Source of the DNA: Gemmatimonadota bacterium
Lineage (GTDB): Bacteria; Gemmatimonadota; Gemmatimonadetes; Gemmatimonadales; Gemmatimonadaceae
Assembly: GCA_027307165.1 (NCBI GenBank)
Contig: DAHUXM010000024.1
Span: 1-64,000, forward strand
DNA length: 64,000 nucleotides
Direction of reading: 5' to 3'
Shown here piece after piece: positions 63,096 through 64,000 of this stretch (its first letter is position 1; each line of letters begins with the position of its first letter). The notes below the pieces were generated by a model. It did not search any database and was not told the origin of the DNA. It was given only the letters and a program-made list of their open reading frames with translations. A program made the position numbers and the translations under genes.

Positions 63096-64000
63096 ATGAC
63101 CACGGACCCCGCGGCACTCTACAACGCCTTCACTTCCCGCGATCCCCGGTTCGACGGCGTGTTCTACGTCGGCGTTACGTCGACCGGGATCTATTGCCGC
63201 CCTGTCTGCACCGCACGGACGCCCAGGGCTGCCAACTGCCGGTTCTTCGACAGCGCTGAAGCCGCGGAGAAGGCGTCGTTCAGGCCGTGTCTGCGCTGCC
63301 GGCCGGAGCTTGCGCCAGGCAACGCGCCAGTCGATGACGCGCATCGCATCGCCAACCTCGTTGCGTATCGCATCGAGGAAGGCATGCTCGACAACGGTGA
63401 CGGTCTCGAGCAGGTCGCCGCGAAGTTCGGCTGGAGCTCACGCCAGATTCGGCGCATCCTCCACAAGGAGCTCGGCGTGTCACCGATGGAGCTCGTGATG
63501 ACGCGCCGTCTTCTGCTGGCGAAGCAATTGTTGACGGAGACGGCACTGCCCGTTACGGAAGTGGCGTTCGCGAGCGGCTTTTCGAGCCTGCGCCGCTTCA
63601 ACGATGCGTTCCGCAATCGTTACGGAATTCCGCCGACGCGCCTGCGCAAGGTTGCGAGCGAGTCGTCCGCAAGCGCGGTGCCGACCGACACCTTCGCACT
63701 GCAGTTGGCCTATCGGCCCCCGTTCGACTGGACAGGCATGCTCGACTTCCTGCGCGTGAGAGCATCGAAAGGGGTCGAGCGCGTGCATGATGATTCCTAC
63801 TCGCGCACCATACGACTCGGAAGTCACACGGGTTGGATTCACGTGCGGCACATGCCGCACAAGCGCGTGCTGCTGGTCGAGCTCACACGCTCGCTCATGC
63901 CGGTGCTCCCGACACTGTTGACCAGGTTGCGCAGCGTGTTCGATCTGAGTGCTCGCCCCGACATCATCTCCGCGCAGCTGATGCTCGATCCGTTGCTGAC
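63096..64000 (+). CDS. Ada/AlkA fusion: methylphosphotriester sensor - AraC - 3-methyladenine glycosylase, 3' partial
   Basis: 301 codons are visible; the gene runs off the window. Ada metal-binding domain (1-75): Cys34, Cys38, Cys65 and Cys68 (GIYCRPVC...RPCLRCRPE) are the four zinc ligands, one of which accepts the methyl group. AraC helix-turn-helix (~85-185): LEQVAAKFGWSSRQIRRILHKELGVSPMELVMTRRLLLAKQLL and ASGFSSLRRFNDAFRNRYG. The AlkA N-terminal domain (~200 onward): LAYRPPFDWTGMLDFLRVRASKGVERV. The HhH-GPD glycosylase domain lies beyond the edge. It repairs N3-alkyladenine and activates genes after alkylation. Confidence 0.95.
   Translation, partial: MTTDPAALYNAFTSRDPRFDGVFYVGVTSTGIYCRPVCTARTPRAANCRFFDSAEAAEKASFRPCLRCRPELAPGNAPVDDAHRIANLVAYRIEEGMLDNGDGLEQVAAKFGWSSRQIRRILHKELGVSPMELVMTRRLLLAKQLLTETALPVTEVAFASGFSSLRRFNDAFRNRYGIPPTRLRKVASESSASAVPTDTFALQLAYRPPFDWTGMLDFLRVRASKGVERVHDDSYSRTIRLGSHTGWIHVRHMPHKRVLLVELTRSLMPVLPTLLTRLRSVFDLSARPDIISAQLMLDPLL

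Overview
The window is GC-rich, densely packed bacterial chromosome with no rRNA, tRNA, phage or plasmid genes that I can see. The gene content is typical of a free-living soil or water heterotroph: many secreted hydrolases and peptidases, lipoproteins with Big_2 Ig-like repeats, LytTR two-component signalling, MacB-type and ABC-2 efflux systems, ECF sigma factor, PSMA-like M28 and S9 peptidases. The combination most resembles Gemmatimonadota. That placement is an inference from gene style and has not been tested by phylogeny.

Layout. 1-160: 20-bp tandem repeat. 255-6.6 kb: small ABM-like protein, secreted CocE/NonD esterase, zinc-ribbon SDR-like protein lacking the catalytic Tyr, two secreted proteins of one paralogous family, and an NTF2-like protein. 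6.7-10.5 kb (minus): LytTR regulator/histidine kinase pair, WD40-like secreted protein, small secreted protein. 10.8-12.4 kb (plus): operon ArsR - SRPBCC - DinB - TfoX-N-like. 12.7-15.5 kb: third member of the secreted family, then a secreted alpha/beta hydrolase divergent from an ArsR-type regulator. 15.6-21.3 kb (minus): MacA-like adaptor - ATPase - two MacB-type permeases, followed by ECF sigma - membrane anti-sigma candidate - Spy-like protein, almost all with stop/start overlaps. 21.4-25 kb: YbaK-like protein, a probable degenerate metallo-beta-lactamase, a beta-helix protein. 25-26.4 kb: glucoamylase-family protein.

26.7-34.7 kb (minus) is a distinctive surface/signalling cluster: FHA membrane protein - receptor-like Ser/Thr kinase with a seven-blade, cysteine-paired RCC1 sensor - nine-repeat Big_2 lipoprotein - TPR membrane protein - four-repeat Big_2 lipoprotein. 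35-37.4 kb: S9 (DPP IV-like) peptidase. 37.6-38.7 kb: MarR and DoxX genes, each preceded by the same palindrome. 38.76-39.06 kb: 50-bp tandem repeat array bracketed by 12-bp inverted ends. 39.1-41.3 kb: PSMA-like M28 peptidase broken by one frameshift. 41.5-43.5 kb: multicopper oxidase with copper motifs in unusual order. 43.6-45.6 kb: tandem aldo/keto reductases, followed by REP-like hairpins. 45.9-52.9 kb: complete seven-gene TetR - TolC - HlyD - 2 ATPases - 2 ABC-2 permeases efflux operon. 52.9-56.3 kb: UBP zinc finger, DUF5996, PNPOx-like and cardiolipin-synthase-like genes. 56.3-61.5 kb (minus): Na+/H+ antiporter - Dps - unknown secreted protein - PQQ-propeller lipoprotein. 61.5-64 kb: third aldo/keto reductase, then a DinB/DfsB-like gene divergent from an Ada/AlkA alkylation-repair gene. 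These two share a perfect 17-bp inverted sequence placed at nearly equal distance from each start, which is the best candidate here for an undescribed regulatory system.

A recurring theme is regulator genes (ArsR at 10781, MarR at 37658, Ada at 63096) whose predicted -10 hexamer ends exactly five bases before the ATG and that have no Shine-Dalgarno, so they are probably leaderless.
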